Positions 17,236 to 25,818 of a stretch of DNA of 64,000 nucleotides are shown one piece after another. A model generated the notes under the pieces. The model made no database searches, was not told the origin of the DNA, and saw only the letters and a list, made by a program, of their open reading frames with translations. Position 1 is the first letter of the stretch, and every line of letters begins with the position of its first letter. The stretch spans positions 1-64,000 of the forward strand of contig PBIO01000019.1 of assembly GCA_002720865.1 (NCBI GenBank), in the 5' to 3' direction. The stretch is from Halobacteriovorax sp. GTDB lineage: Bacteria; Bdellovibrionota; Bacteriovoracia; Bacteriovoracales; Bacteriovoracaceae. The position numbers and the translations under genes are program-made.

Positions 17236-18564
17236 CTAGAGGGCCTGGAAATTACCGTTTACCTTAGTGTTGTTAAAATCGACAACGGAAATCATTTTAT
17301 GAACTGTGCCATCGTTTAAGGTTATTTTAAATTGATACTTCCCAAGGGGGAGAACTTTATAAAACTCGCCACCACTAAAAGGATAACTTCCAAGAGCGGT
17401 TTCTTTTTCATTATCAAATGACTTTAGCTTTTTGATCTCAACCTTACCTTTGGTTTTTGGTAAGTCTGGAAAGTAAAAGCCAGCTCCTTGATGAATACGG
17501 CTTAGGTATTGGACAAGAGACTCTCTATTTTCTTCATAAAATTGAGGAATTTCACTATAGTTTGGCCATTTATGATCACTAAGCTCAATCGTAACTTGTA
17601 GGTCGTTGTACCAATAGTAGCTCCAGTCCTGCATTCCCCCATCCACATGGTACCAGCGGTAGCCGTTCACGATTCCATCTTGAAACCTGGAAGAGTTTCT
17701 CATGGGCTCATTAAAAGAGGCGTACTCTTTTGATAGATCAATAATTAAATCTGTTAGGGGAGCGTCTTCAGCATGAGTATCCCAAGGGTAATTCACAACA
17801 ACAGAGCCACCGTGAAAGTTAGCGGAGAGGGCAAATTTTCTCTTGGCCTGAAAAAGCATAATGGCCTTAGTCTCAGGCTCTCTTCCTTCTATGTCATTAG
17901 TATTATCCGTTGTTGTAAAATCAGGAAAATCTCTATTGAGATCCGACCAGCGGGCGTTACCTCTTCTTTTCGCTGCAGCTCCATCAGGATTCATTGAAGG
18001 GATAATATAAACTTCAGAATTATTGATAAGTTCTGTAATGGTTTGATCACCATTTTTATATCTCGTGATAAGCTCGTCAACTAAACGAACCATAAGCTCT
18101 CGCCCGACAATTTCGTTTCCATGCATATTAGCTATAAACTTTACTTCTGGCTCTACTTCATCCAGTTCTACATTATCTGAAAACTTTAAGGCCCATAGTT
18201 CGCGTCCCTCATGGGACTGGCCGATAGAGAACATTTTTACAAAGCTATCGTGATCTTTAACGAGGTCTTTTAATTGTTTTTCAATTTCCTCTGGAGTTGG
18301 ATATCCACCGAGGTTCTTATTATCTTCATGCATCTCCGCAAGAACATCATGGTCTAACTTTAAAAGCTTTAAATATTTGCCAAGTCCCTTGGGTCCATAG
18401 GCCTCAAAGCCTTCTTTTGTTCTATGGTCGATTGAAATTTCTTTATGTTGATTTAGAATTTTTAAGCTCTCGCCTGTGGAGTCCCAAACAAAGAAGCCCT
18501 CTTCCGTCACTGCTGCACCGGCGGAACTGATATAAAGAAAGCATAGAATAAGACGTAAAAACAT
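17236..18564 (-). CDS. secreted M14 zinc carboxypeptidase (CPD/CPN-type)
   Basis: A secreted peptidase with an N-terminal signal peptide (MFLRLILCFLYISSAGA) and an M14 catalytic domain of about 300 residues. Visible ligands: HGNEIVGRE (His, Glu), NANFHGG for the third zinc ligand region, SDLNRDFPD (Asn, Arg for the substrate carboxylate), and the general-base Glu in VTIELSDHKWP. The last 75 residues, with VLPLGKYQFKITLNDG, look like the transthyretin-like domain that follows the catalytic domain in CPD/CPN-type members. It probably trims basic or other C-terminal residues in periplasm or medium; a role in digesting prey or environmental peptides is inference. Minus strand, 58 bp after the start of the SGNH gene, and not clearly in its operon. 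Confidence 0.92.
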   Translation of the reverse strand: MFLRLILCFLYISSAGAAVTEEGFFVWDSTGESLKILNQHKEISIDHRTKEGFEAYGPKGLGKYLKLLKLDHDVLAEMHEDNKNLGGYPTPEEIEKQLKDLVKDHDSFVKMFSIGQSHEGRELWALKFSDNVELDEVEPEVKFIANMHGNEIVGRELMVRLVDELITRYKNGDQTITELINNSEVYIIPSMNPDGAAAKRRGNARWSDLNRDFPDFTTTDNTNDIEGREPETKAIMLFQAKRKFALSANFHGGSVVVNYPWDTHAEDAPLTDLIIDLSKEYASFNEPMRNSSRFQDGIVNGYRWYHVDGGMQDWSYYWYNDLQVTIELSDHKWPNYSEIPQFYEENRESLVQYLSRIHQGAGFYFPDLPKTKGKVEIKKLKSFDNEKETALGSYPFSGGEFYKVLPLGKYQFKITLNDGTVHKMISVVDFNNTKVNGNFQAL

Positions 18565-18718
18565 TTGAATACCTTACACCAGTGTGAGGGGATAAGTGGA
18601 GCTGATTCTTGCTATCTAGTAAAAGCTTCATGGGTTTAAGTGTCTGAAAATATTGGACTTTTTCTATGTGTCATAAGTCTCAAAATCATTTATTTTCTTA
18701 CAGTAAATAATCAGGAAC

Positions 18719-19657
18719 TTAAGGGTTCCAGTCTAGGTCAACAACTATAGGTAAGTGATCAGATGGTAGGGCGTAGCCTTCATGGGGAAACTGAGGCCTC
18801 TTGTAGGGAATGCCATCTTGGTCTTTATAATAATAGAGACCTGAGGTTTCTATTTTTACTTTCGATTGCAGGCTCTTCGGCAAAAATAAATAGTCTAGCT
18901 GATCGTGAATGGGAGTTTTCAAGCGGTCAAAGTAGACATGGCTAGCGCGTTCATCTTTAGGTAGGTTCATGACCTCTAGTACGTCTTTTAGTTCGGTCTC
19001 ATCATGAATCCTTTGAAACTCCGGGTGCCCACCGGGCCTAGCGTGCCCATTAAAGTCCCCCATAATCATAATAGGAACTTTAGACTCAAACTTTTTATCA
19101 ATGGCCTGGTAAGTATCAACTAAAAGCTCTACTTCTGCTTTTCTTCTCATAGTGCTTTCGTTATCAAGGCCTTCGACATCTAAGCGGCTTTTTAAATGAA
19201 CGTTTAGGATGATGAGCTTTTCTTCTCCATCTTTTAATAGCCTTAGTTCGGCAATATCCCGGCTCATAAACCAAGGTCCCTGTAGCATTGGATCTTCAGA
19301 TCTGTAGTTTAAAGGAATTTCAGAATTTCTGTGGGTAAGATGTTCGAAGGTATAACCCGTATCCTTTCTGATAAGAAAACCTAGCTCAATCTCTCTGTCT
19401 GAGTTTCCTTGAATAAGGCTATGGAGGTATTTATCTTCTAGATATTTTTCTTTAAAAGTGTTTAAGGACTCTTCTCCGCCCACTTCGCTTAAGGCCATAA
19501 CATCAGCATTTATATCGAGAATCGCTTCAGCAAGTGAGCGGCATTTTTCCTGGCTTTTTAGAGGGCGGTATTTTTTATTCTCTTCTTCCTCCCCGGGTTT
19601 ATGGTGAAGAAAAAGGTTTTCCATATTAAGAGAGCCTATCTTCAATTGCAGCTCCAA
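18719..19657 (-). CDS. endonuclease/exonuclease/phosphatase (EEP) family protein
   Basis: A 312-residue EEP-fold hydrolase without a signal peptide. The fold markers are SLNMENLF at the start (Asn for metal), MALSEVGGEES (Glu), MIMGDFNGHA (catalytic Asp and Asn) and the C-terminal LPSDHLPIVVDL (Asp-His). These cover the full EEP catalytic set. The family includes DNases, phosphodiesterases and lipid phosphatases, and substrate cannot be told here. The start overlaps the end of the upstream secreted gene by 16 bp, so the two are coupled and the enzyme may act on an envelope or secreted target despite lacking its own signal. Confidence 0.87.
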   Translation of the reverse strand: MELQLKIGSLNMENLFLHHKPGEEEENKKYRPLKSQEKCRSLAEAILDINADVMALSEVGGEESLNTFKEKYLEDKYLHSLIQGNSDREIELGFLIRKDTGYTFEHLTHRNSEIPLNYRSEDPMLQGPWFMSRDIAELRLLKDGEEKLIILNVHLKSRLDVEGLDNESTMRRKAEVELLVDTYQAIDKKFESKVPIMIMGDFNGHARPGGHPEFQRIHDETELKDVLEVMNLPKDERASHVYFDRLKTPIHDQLDYLFLPKSLQSKVKIETSGLYYYKDQDGIPYKRPQFPHEGYALPSDHLPIVVDLDWNP

Positions 19658-20442
19658 CCGAGGGCAATAGTCTTAAAGTTCTTACTACTTTGGTCCCAGA
19701 TGGCCTTACAAAAAAAGCCTTGATAGAGGTTTTGGTTTTTTATTCCGGCACTGAAGGCTTTTGCTAATTCCTCAGGGCATTTGATCTCACTGGGGAACTT
19801 TTTAGGTAGGTAAGTTTGATCAGCTCTTAATTTTCCATTGGGACTAATCCAAAGCCCAAAGTAATGGCCTTCTTCCTCTATTGTAAAATAAAGTTTTTTA
19901 TCACTAATGAAGAGGGGAGCCTCGGCCCTAGGAATAATATAAGTTGTTACTGATTTATCCTTGTTTAAAACATAAGCTCTGTTTACTAAGACTTCTGTAC
20001 CCTCTTTAAATTGTTTAAGAACAGCGCCGAAGTTTTTATACCAGGCTTCGGCGATATAAATCTTTTCTTCAGTATTAACTAGTCCTTCAGTGCTAGGTTT
20101 TGGATTATGCTTAGGACAAAAGGAGTCCCAAATAATTAAAGTGGGCTCTTTGATGACCTTATCTCTTGTCCAAACCTTTAAAGGTATTCCGTTTTTCTTT
20201 CTAAACTTTTCAATACTTTTATAGGGATTCTTTTTGGAAAGAGTGGCGAGCCAGCTCTTTCGTAGGTTCCCCATCTCTTTTACACAGAGACTATTGGTAG
20301 GGCAGCCCTCATAAGGATGATCCAGCATATGGGCCTTAAACTGGCCTACTTCTTCGATGGGTTCAAATCCTTTGTCCTGGGCCCAAACCTGGAGTGAGGA
20401 AAAAATGACTAGTAGAGTTATCAATAAGTTTGCGTTGCTCAT
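19642..20442 (-). CDS. secreted protein of unknown function
   Basis: Not recognised. It is 266 residues with a clear signal peptide (LLITLLVIFSSLQVWAQ). The mature part has six Cys (CPTNSLC, SFCPK, IKCPE, FFCKA, GWSC), consistent with disulfides in the periplasm. A basic helical stretch, KSWLATLSKKNPYKSIEKF, sits near residue 70. A beta-rich middle contains VNRAYVLNKDKSV and LYFTIEEEGHYFGLW. It overlaps the EEP gene by 16 bp. There is a divergent spacer of 238 bp to nrdJ. I see no enzymatic motif. Confidence 0.75.
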   Translation of the reverse strand: MSNANLLITLLVIFSSLQVWAQDKGFEPIEEVGQFKAHMLDHPYEGCPTNSLCVKEMGNLRKSWLATLSKKNPYKSIEKFRKKNGIPLKVWTRDKVIKEPTLIIWDSFCPKHNPKPSTEGLVNTEEKIYIAEAWYKNFGAVLKQFKEGTEVLVNRAYVLNKDKSVTTYIIPRAEAPLFISDKKLYFTIEEEGHYFGLWISPNGKLRADQTYLPKKFPSEIKCPEELAKAFSAGIKNQNLYQGFFCKAIWDQSSKNFKTIALGWSCN

Positions 20443-20544
20443 AAAAATTGTAAGAAAAAATTAGTACCTATGCATTTTAGTCACTGATAGAACTTACGGT
20501 CAAAGCACATCGGGCATAGAGAAGTTTTGCGACCTAGGATAGGT

Positions 20545-20560
20545 ACACAATATCTAGTAT
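20545..20560. promoter_or_regulatory. putative NrdR box
   Basis: ACACAATATCTAGTAT, 120 bp before the nrdJ start, matches the near-palindromic NrdR box consensus acaCwatATaTwGtgt well. NrdR represses ribonucleotide reductase genes when dATP is high. A second box usually lies about three helical turns away; the only candidate (20579-20594) is weak. Confidence 0.6.
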
Positions 20561-20680
20561 TTCGTCAGATTTATGACGCGCCTATATACAAGATGTTGTG
20601 GTTTAAGGATTGACTGCACCCCATATCTTGCCTTTTAATAGATAGTACACAACACAAAAAAAAATTTCGGGAGCAGTAAA

Positions 20681-23600
20681 ATGAAAATCAAGAGGCTTTT
20701 CACTAAAAAGGGAAAGAATCCCTATCAGGGAATCAAATTCACCAAAAGAATGAGTGAAGTTCGCCATGTGGACGGAAGTGGGACCAATTCCATGGAAGTA
20801 ACAGTCCCAGAGTCTTGGTCTCAAGTGGCCACAGATATTATTGCCCAAAAATACTTTAGAAAGACCGGAGTTCCTCAAACCGATGAAAAGGGAAAGGTTC
20901 TTTTAGATGAAAATGATAACCCCATACTTGGAAGCGAGACTGATTCAAGACAAGTTTTTGATCGCCTTTCTTTTTGTTGGAGAACCTGGGGTGAAAAGCA
21001 TAATTATTTTGATACTAAAGAAGACGCGGACGCTTTTCAGGATGAGATGGCCTATATGCTATGTAATCAAATGGCGGCCCCAAATTCACCTCAGTGGTTT
21101 AATACAGGACTTCATTCAAGCTATGGAATTTCTGGTTCTCCTCAAGGTCACTATTATGTAGATGCTAAAACTGGTGAAGTTGGACTATCAACTTCAGCCT
21201 ATGAACGTCCTCAGCCTCACGCCTGTTTTATTCAATCCATTGATGATGACTTAAATGGTCCGGGCGGAATTATGGACCTATGGTCTAGAGAAGCTCGTCT
21301 CTTTAAATACGGTTCAGGAACTGGAACAAACTTTTCAAACTTAAGAGGTTCAGGTGAAAAACTCTCAGGCGGGGGAACATCATCGGGGCTTATGAGCTTT
21401 CTTCAAATTGGAGACCGCGCAGCCGGTGCCATTAAGTCAGGTGGAACAACAAGACGTGCCGCTAAAATGGTTACACTTAATATAGATCACCCAGATGTTG
21501 AAGAGTACATCGCTTGGAAAGTGGTTGAAGAAAGAAAGGTTGCAGCACTTGTTACAGGCTCAAAGGTTTGTAAAAAACATTTAAGTAATATCTTTAAGGC
21601 CATGAAGGAAGTTGAAGGTGAGTCTCGCTTTTTCCCAAAAGCTAACCCCGCCCTTAAAAAAGCGATTAAAGAGGCTAATGCTGATACCGTTCCTATGAAC
21701 TATGTGCATAGAGTGATCGAGCTGGCCAGACAAGGGGCTAAAGAGCTTGTCTTTGAAGAGTATGATACGGACTGGACCTCAAAAGCCTACGAAACTGTTG
21801 GGGGACAAAATTCAAATAACTCTCTTAGAATTCCAAATGCTTTTTTCAAATTGCTTGAAAAAGATGGAGACTGGAATTTAATTAATAGAACAGACGGAGC
21901 CATCGCCAAAACTTTAAAGGCTCGCGATCTATGGGAACAAATCACAGAGGCCGCATGGAATTGCGCTGACCCAGGTCTTCAGTTTGATGACACAATTAAT
22001 GAATGGCATACCTGTCCTGAGGGCGGAAGAATCAATGCTTCAAACCCTTGCTCTGAATATATGTTCTTAGATAATACGGCCTGTAACTTGGCTTCTATGA
22101 ACTTAGTTAAGTTTCAAGATGAAGTGACGGGAATGTTTAATATTCCAGCCTTTGAGCATGCCTGCGAGCTATGGACAATGGTGTTAGAGATCTCTGTTCT
22201 TATGGCCCAATTTCCATCTAAGGAAATAGCAGAACTTTCATTTCAATACAGAACCACAGGTCTTGGTTACGCCAATATTGGCGCTCTTTTAATGAGACAA
22301 GGTCTTGCTTATGATTCAGAAAAAGGACGTCAAATGGCCGCTGCCATTACGGCCATCATGGGCGGTGTTGCTTATAAGACTTCAGCCTTAATGGCCAAGG
22401 AGCATGGGCCTTTTGCGCGCTATGAAGAAAACAAAGAGCATATGCTTAAAGTTATTCGTAACCACAGAAGAGCCGCCCATAATGCTTCAGACTACGAAGA
22501 TTTAACAGTAAAGCCCGTTGGTCTAGACGGGGCTACGATTGATAGTGCTTTAGCTAAGGCCGCCACTAAGGCCTGGGATGAAGCGCTAAAATACGGTGAA
22601 AAGTATGGCTATCGAAACGCACAAACCACAGTTCTTGCACCTACAGGAACTATTGGTCTTGTTATGGACTGTGACACCACTGGGATTGAGCCAGACTTTG
22701 CCCTTGTCAAATTTAAGAAACTTGCTGGGGGAGGCTATTTTAAAATTATCAATCAGTCCGTGCCACAGGCCCTTACGGCCCTTGGTTATAAAGCGGAACA
22801 GATAAAAGATATTACTGACTACGCAGTAGGAAAAGGAACACTAGTTGGTTGCCCTGTAATCAACGCTAAATCGTTAGAGGAAAAAGGTCTTGATGGATCA
22901 ATGATTGCCAAAGTTGAAGAGTCTCTGGCAAATGCCTTTGAACTTAGCTTTGCTTTTGCACCTTATATTTTGGGAATAGATTTTCTAAAAGAGAAATTCA
23001 ATCTTTCTGACGAGCAATTAGCTGACCCAATGTTTAACGCATTGGATGCCATGGGATTTACGGCAGAAGAAATTCAAAAGGCCAATGATTATGTTTGTGG
23101 AACTATGTCAGTAGAAGGAGCTCCGCATTTAAAAGAGGAACATTTAAACGTTTTTGACTGTGCCAATAAATGTGGAAGGACCGGAACGAGATTAATCTCG
23201 GCGGAAGGGCATATCAGAATGATGGCAGCCACTCAGCCCTATCTTTCTGGTGCTATTTCAAAAACAATTAATATGGCCAATGAAGCTACGATCGAAGATG
23301 TTTCGAAGGCCTATAAGCTTTCATGGTCTTTAATGCTTAAAGCAAATGCCATCTATAGAGACGGATCAAAACTTTCTCAACCTCTAAACGCAGCGGCCTT
23401 TGAAGAGCTTGCTCTTATGGACGTAGATGAAACTCCAATGACTGAACAAGTTCAAATGGTTGCGCAAAAAGTAGTGGAAAAAATTGTTTATAAAGAGCAG
23501 TCTTCTAGAAAGATGCTACCAAACTGTAGAAGTGGATATACTCAAAAGGCCAATATTGGCGGACATAAAGTATATTTAAGAACTGGTGAATATGAAGATG

Positions 23601-24166
23601 GTAAACTAGGTGAAATATTTATTGATATGCATAAGGAAGGAGCAGCATACCGTTCTCTCATGAACTGCTTCTCTATCGCTATTTCTCTTGGTCTTCAATA
23701 TGGTGTTCCTCTTGATGAACTAGTTGATGCCATGACCTTCACAAGGTTTGAGCCTAATGGAGTTGTTCAAGGTCACGACAATATTAAAATGGCCACTTCC
23801 GTTGTAGATTATATCTTTAGAGACCTTGGAATGCGCTACCTTGGTAGACATGATCTTGTTCATGTAAAGCCAAAGGACTTAGATTCTTCTGCTATCGCCG
23901 ATGAGGAAACTGATGAGGAACCATTATTAACTATAATGGAAGATCGTCAGACTACTCACGCCGACGGACAAGTTTCTGTTGAGACCCATAAAGTTTTTAC
24001 AAAAAAAGACGACGCTAAAATGGTTACTGAGATGAAAAGAAGACAAGCTGCTAAGATGAAAGGCTACGAAGGTGACGCCTGTTCAAATTGTCATGCTATG
24101 ACTCTGGTTAGAAACGGATCATGTATGAAATGTGACTCTTGCGGCGAAACGACTGGTTGTTCTTAA
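20681..24166 (+). CDS. nrdJ: adenosylcobalamin-dependent (class II) ribonucleoside-diphosphate reductase
   Basis: A 1161-residue class II ribonucleotide reductase. The thiyl radical site NPCSE (N455, C457, E459) is intact. The block [10 protein letters not shown] and the [26 protein letters not shown] region fit the NrdJ catalytic barrel. The region [19 protein letters not shown] onward is the TSCPD domain. The C-terminus carries a zinc-ribbon-like Cys set ([16 protein letters not shown]), typical of long NrdJ. It reduces ribonucleotides in the cytoplasm using adenosylcobalamin, with no oxygen requirement. Start ATG has GGGAG upstream. It is monocistronic by spacing, with an NrdR-box-like site upstream and no class I or III genes nearby. 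Confidence 0.96.
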   Translation: MKIKRLFTKKGKNPYQGIKFTKRMSEVRHVDGSGTNSMEVTVPESWSQVATDIIAQKYFRKTGVPQTDEKGKVLLDENDNPILGSETDSRQVFDRLSFCWRTWGEKHNYFDTKEDADAFQDEMAYMLCNQMAAPNSPQWFNTGLHSSYGISGSPQGHYYVDAKTGEVGLSTSAYERPQPHACFIQSIDDDLNGPGGIMDLWSREARLFKYGSGTGTNFSNLRGSGEKLSGGGTSSGLMSFLQIGDRAAGAIKSGGTTRRAAKMVTLNIDHPDVEEYIAWKVVEERKVAALVTGSKVCKKHLSNIFKAMKEVEGESRFFPKANPALKKAIKEANADTVPMNYVHRVIELARQGAKELVFEEYDTDWTSKAYETVGGQNSNNSLRIPNAFFKLLEKDGDWNLINRTDGAIAKTLKARDLWEQITEAAWNCADPGLQFDDTINEWHTCPEGGRINASNPCSEYMFLDNTACNLASMNLVKFQDEVTGMFNIPAFEHACELWTMVLEISVLMAQFPSKEIAELSFQYRTTGLGYANIGALLMRQGLAYDSEKGRQMAAAITAIMGGVAYKTSALMAKEHGPFARYEENKEHMLKVIRNHRRAAHNASDYEDLTVKPVGLDGATIDSALAKAATKAWDEALKYGEKYGYRNAQTTVLAPTGTIGLVMDCDTTGIEPDFALVKFKKLAGGGYFKIINQSVPQALTALGYKAEQIKDITDYAVGKGTLVGCPVINAKSLEEKGLDGSMIAKVEESLANAFELSFAFAPYILGIDFLKEKFNLSDEQLADPMFNALDAMGFTAEEIQKANDYVCGTMSVEGAPHLKEEHLNVFDCANKCGRTGTRLISAEGHIRMMAATQPYLSGAISKTINMANEATIEDVSKAYKLSWSLMLKANAIYRDGSKLSQPLNAAAFEELALMDVDETPMTEQVQMVAQKVVEKIVYKEQSSRKMLPNCRSGYTQKANIGGHKVYLRTGEYEDGKLGEIFIDMHKEGAAYRSLMNCFSIAISLGLQYGVPLDELVDAMTFTRFEPNGVVQGHDNIKMATSVVDYIFRDLGMRYLGRHDLVHVKPKDLDSSAIADEETDEEPLLTIMEDRQTTHADGQVSVETHKVFTKKDDAKMVTEMKRRQAAKMKGYEGDACSNCHAMTLVRNGSCMKCDSCGETTGCS

Positions 24167-24173
24167 AATAAAA

Positions 24174-24194
24174 GGCGCCCAGTTGATGGGCGCC
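24174..24194. terminator. GC-rich hairpin after nrdJ
   Basis: A perfect 7-bp stem, GGCGCCC and GGGCGCC, with a 7-base loop, 8 bp after the nrdJ stop. No T-run follows on the plus strand, but on the minus strand the stem is followed by TTTTATTTT. As an intrinsic terminator it would therefore work best against antisense transcription; for nrdJ it may only stabilise the 3' end. Confidence 0.5.
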
Positions 24195-24210
24195 CATATT
24201 CCAAATATCC

Positions 24211-24981
24211 ATGAAAAAACTATTACTACTATTCTTTCTCATCCTTAATGGGTGTAGCTTTAAATCCTTAGTGCTTCCTAATCTTTCCTTTATTATTGCT
24301 GATAGGGTGGACAGCACTCTTCATCTTTATAATGAACAAGAGTACGAAGTTAGGGATGCGATTAAAAAACTATTAAGAGAAGAAAAAGAGCGTTTCAAAA
24401 AGATTCAAAATTACTTTAATGCAATCAGTATTCAGGAGGTAGATGAGCAAAAGGGCTACCAATTTTTCGCCGATAATTATTATGCTATCGCCTTAAAAGT
24501 TAATCGAATCCTGGCAAAGCAAATGGCCCGATTAGATAAGAAGCAACTTAAGAAATTTCAAAAAACGATCAAAGATGATAATGAAGAAGTTCAAAAGAGG
24601 GCTAAGGAAAAAAAGCCCAAAGATTTTTATAAACGGTATAGCTATTTTTTTGGAGAGTTAACGGGAGAACAAAAAAATCTTATCAATGATAATATGTCTC
24701 TTTTTAGAGACCTGGCAAAAAGAAGAATAGAAGAACGGCTTAAAACTCAAAGAAAGCTTAATCAAATACTAGAACTAAAAGACATAGAAAAAAAAGAAAA
24801 ACTAATCATAGAGTTATTCGATCAAAACGCTGATCGATCTAAGCTCACTCCGGAACGTAAAAAGTCTATGGCGCAGTTCAAAGACTTTGTAAAAAGCCTT
24901 ACTCCTTCGCAAGTAGAACATTTTCAAAAAAAGAGGCTAGAGATTGATAAATGGTTTGAGGCCTACTTTAAGTACTATTGA
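24211..24981 (+). CDS. lipoprotein, DUF6279-like
   Basis: A 256-residue helical lipoprotein: MKKLLLLFFLILNGCSF gives the lipobox LNGC. The body is charged helices with RLDKKQLKKFQKTIKD and LTGEQKNLINDNM, and the end is KRLEIDKWFEAYF. The overall layout (a Cys anchor, then a short stretch with Asn-Leu and a Gln-rich helix) resembles DUF6279-type lipoproteins, a family of unknown function in many Gram-negatives. That is a by-eye match. It follows nrdJ by 44 bp, separated by a hairpin. The stop touches the stop of the convergent DUF952 gene. Confidence 0.75.
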   Translation: MKKLLLLFFLILNGCSFKSLVLPNLSFIIADRVDSTLHLYNEQEYEVRDAIKKLLREEKERFKKIQNYFNAISIQEVDEQKGYQFFADNYYAIALKVNRILAKQMARLDKKQLKKFQKTIKDDNEEVQKRAKEKKPKDFYKRYSYFFGELTGEQKNLINDNMSLFRDLAKRRIEERLKTQRKLNQILELKDIEKKEKLIIELFDQNADRSKLTPERKKSMAQFKDFVKSLTPSQVEHFQKKRLEIDKWFEAYFKYY

Positions 24982-25332
24982 TTAAATCAACTTCGTGGGA
25001 AGCTCAAAACTACCATCGGCACTACAAGGGAACTCAACCTCACCCTCGACGGCCTCAATTTCAAGGGGACCATAGATATGGGGAAAAAGGATTCCGCTAA
25101 GGGGAGCCTCTAGGGGTGGTTCAACTTTTATTTCAGCTCCAACTTTTTCTACGTTTATTCTAAGGATTAAAAGATTTTTTTGTCCTTTATAAAAACTATT
25201 GGCGACTTTTTGGAGCTGGTCAGTTTTTGAACAATGAATAAAGCCCTCGTTTGATAGGGAAACTGGTTCATAAAGGCCTTTTTTCTTGGCCGCTTCCCAC
25301 TCGTCTTTGGGGACGATATGAAAGATATTCAT
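24982..25332 (-). CDS. DUF952 family protein
   Basis: A small cytoplasmic protein of 116 residues. NIFHIVPKDEWEAAKKKGLY, SNEGFIHCSKTDQL, VANSFYKGQKNL and LFPHIYGPLEIEAV are the diagnostic conserved blocks of DUF952. The fold has been likened to ADP-ribosyltransferase-like domains. Function is unknown. It overlaps the thioesterase gene upstream by 4 bp, so the two are co-translated. Its stop abuts the convergent lipoprotein gene. Confidence 0.9.
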   Translation of the reverse strand: MNIFHIVPKDEWEAAKKKGLYEPVSLSNEGFIHCSKTDQLQKVANSFYKGQKNLLILRINVEKVGAEIKVEPPLEAPLSGILFPHIYGPLEIEAVEGEVEFPCSADGSFELPTKLI

Positions 25333-25805
25333 TTCTTTGACTTCCTTTTTGATTTTTGAGCCTTAACTCTGGCCTCGCCCTCTTTAAAGCGGCGCTTTTC
25401 TTCATCTGTTTCCACTTGAATACCAGGGATCTCTGTTGGTCTTCCCACATCATTTAATGCAACGAATGTTAGATAGGCAGAGGTTGTATGACGTTTATCG
25501 CCGGTTCTTGGATTCTCGGCCACGACTTTACATCCTATTAACATTGAGCTTTTTCCTACGTAGTTAATTTGCGCTTTTACGCTAACATGGTCTCCAACTT
25601 TAATGGGGGAGAGAAAGCTAATATCGTCAATATGTACGGTAACCACATGTTTATGAGAATGGCGCTCGGCCACCATGGCCGCTGCCATATCAACCCAGCT
25701 CATTACTACTCCACCAAAGATGGTGTTATTTGGGTTGGTATCATTGGGCATTACAATTTGTTGGATCACAACTTCAGAATCGGATACTTTTTTTATTTCA
25801 GACAT
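25329..25805 (-). CDS. acyl-CoA thioesterase (hotdog fold, YciA-like)
   Basis: A hotdog-fold thioesterase of 158 residues. PNDTNPNNTIFGGVVMSWVDMAAAM carries the conserved Asn/Gly/Asp of the YciA/BACH group, and DISFLSPIKVGDHVSVKAQI and TSAYLTFVALNDVG are the matching strands. It likely hydrolyses acyl-CoA thioesters in the cytoplasm; the preferred chain length cannot be seen. The C-terminal Lys/Arg-rich tail is a common variable extension. It is first gene of a pair with the DUF952 gene (4-bp overlap) and lies 13 bp after the stop of the giant lipoprotein. Confidence 0.92.
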   Translation of the reverse strand: MSEIKKVSDSEVVIQQIVMPNDTNPNNTIFGGVVMSWVDMAAAMVAERHSHKHVVTVHIDDISFLSPIKVGDHVSVKAQINYVGKSSMLIGCKVVAENPRTGDKRHTTSAYLTFVALNDVGRPTEIPGIQVETDEEKRRFKEGEARVKAQKSKRKSKK

Positions 25806-25818
25806 AAGTCTTCCTTAA

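Noticed and set aside
20362-20378. tRNA T-arm-like GGGTTCAAATCC
   Set aside because: It lies inside the secreted-protein gene, and no acceptor, D or anticodon stem surrounds it.
20579-20594. Second NrdR box upstream of nrdJ
   Set aside because: Only about 10 of 16 positions match and the spacing to the first box (34 bp) is not the usual 31-32 bp.
20443-20680. Cobalamin riboswitch before nrdJ
   Set aside because: The 238-bp spacer lacks a recognisable B12-box and the long paired regions such a riboswitch needs.
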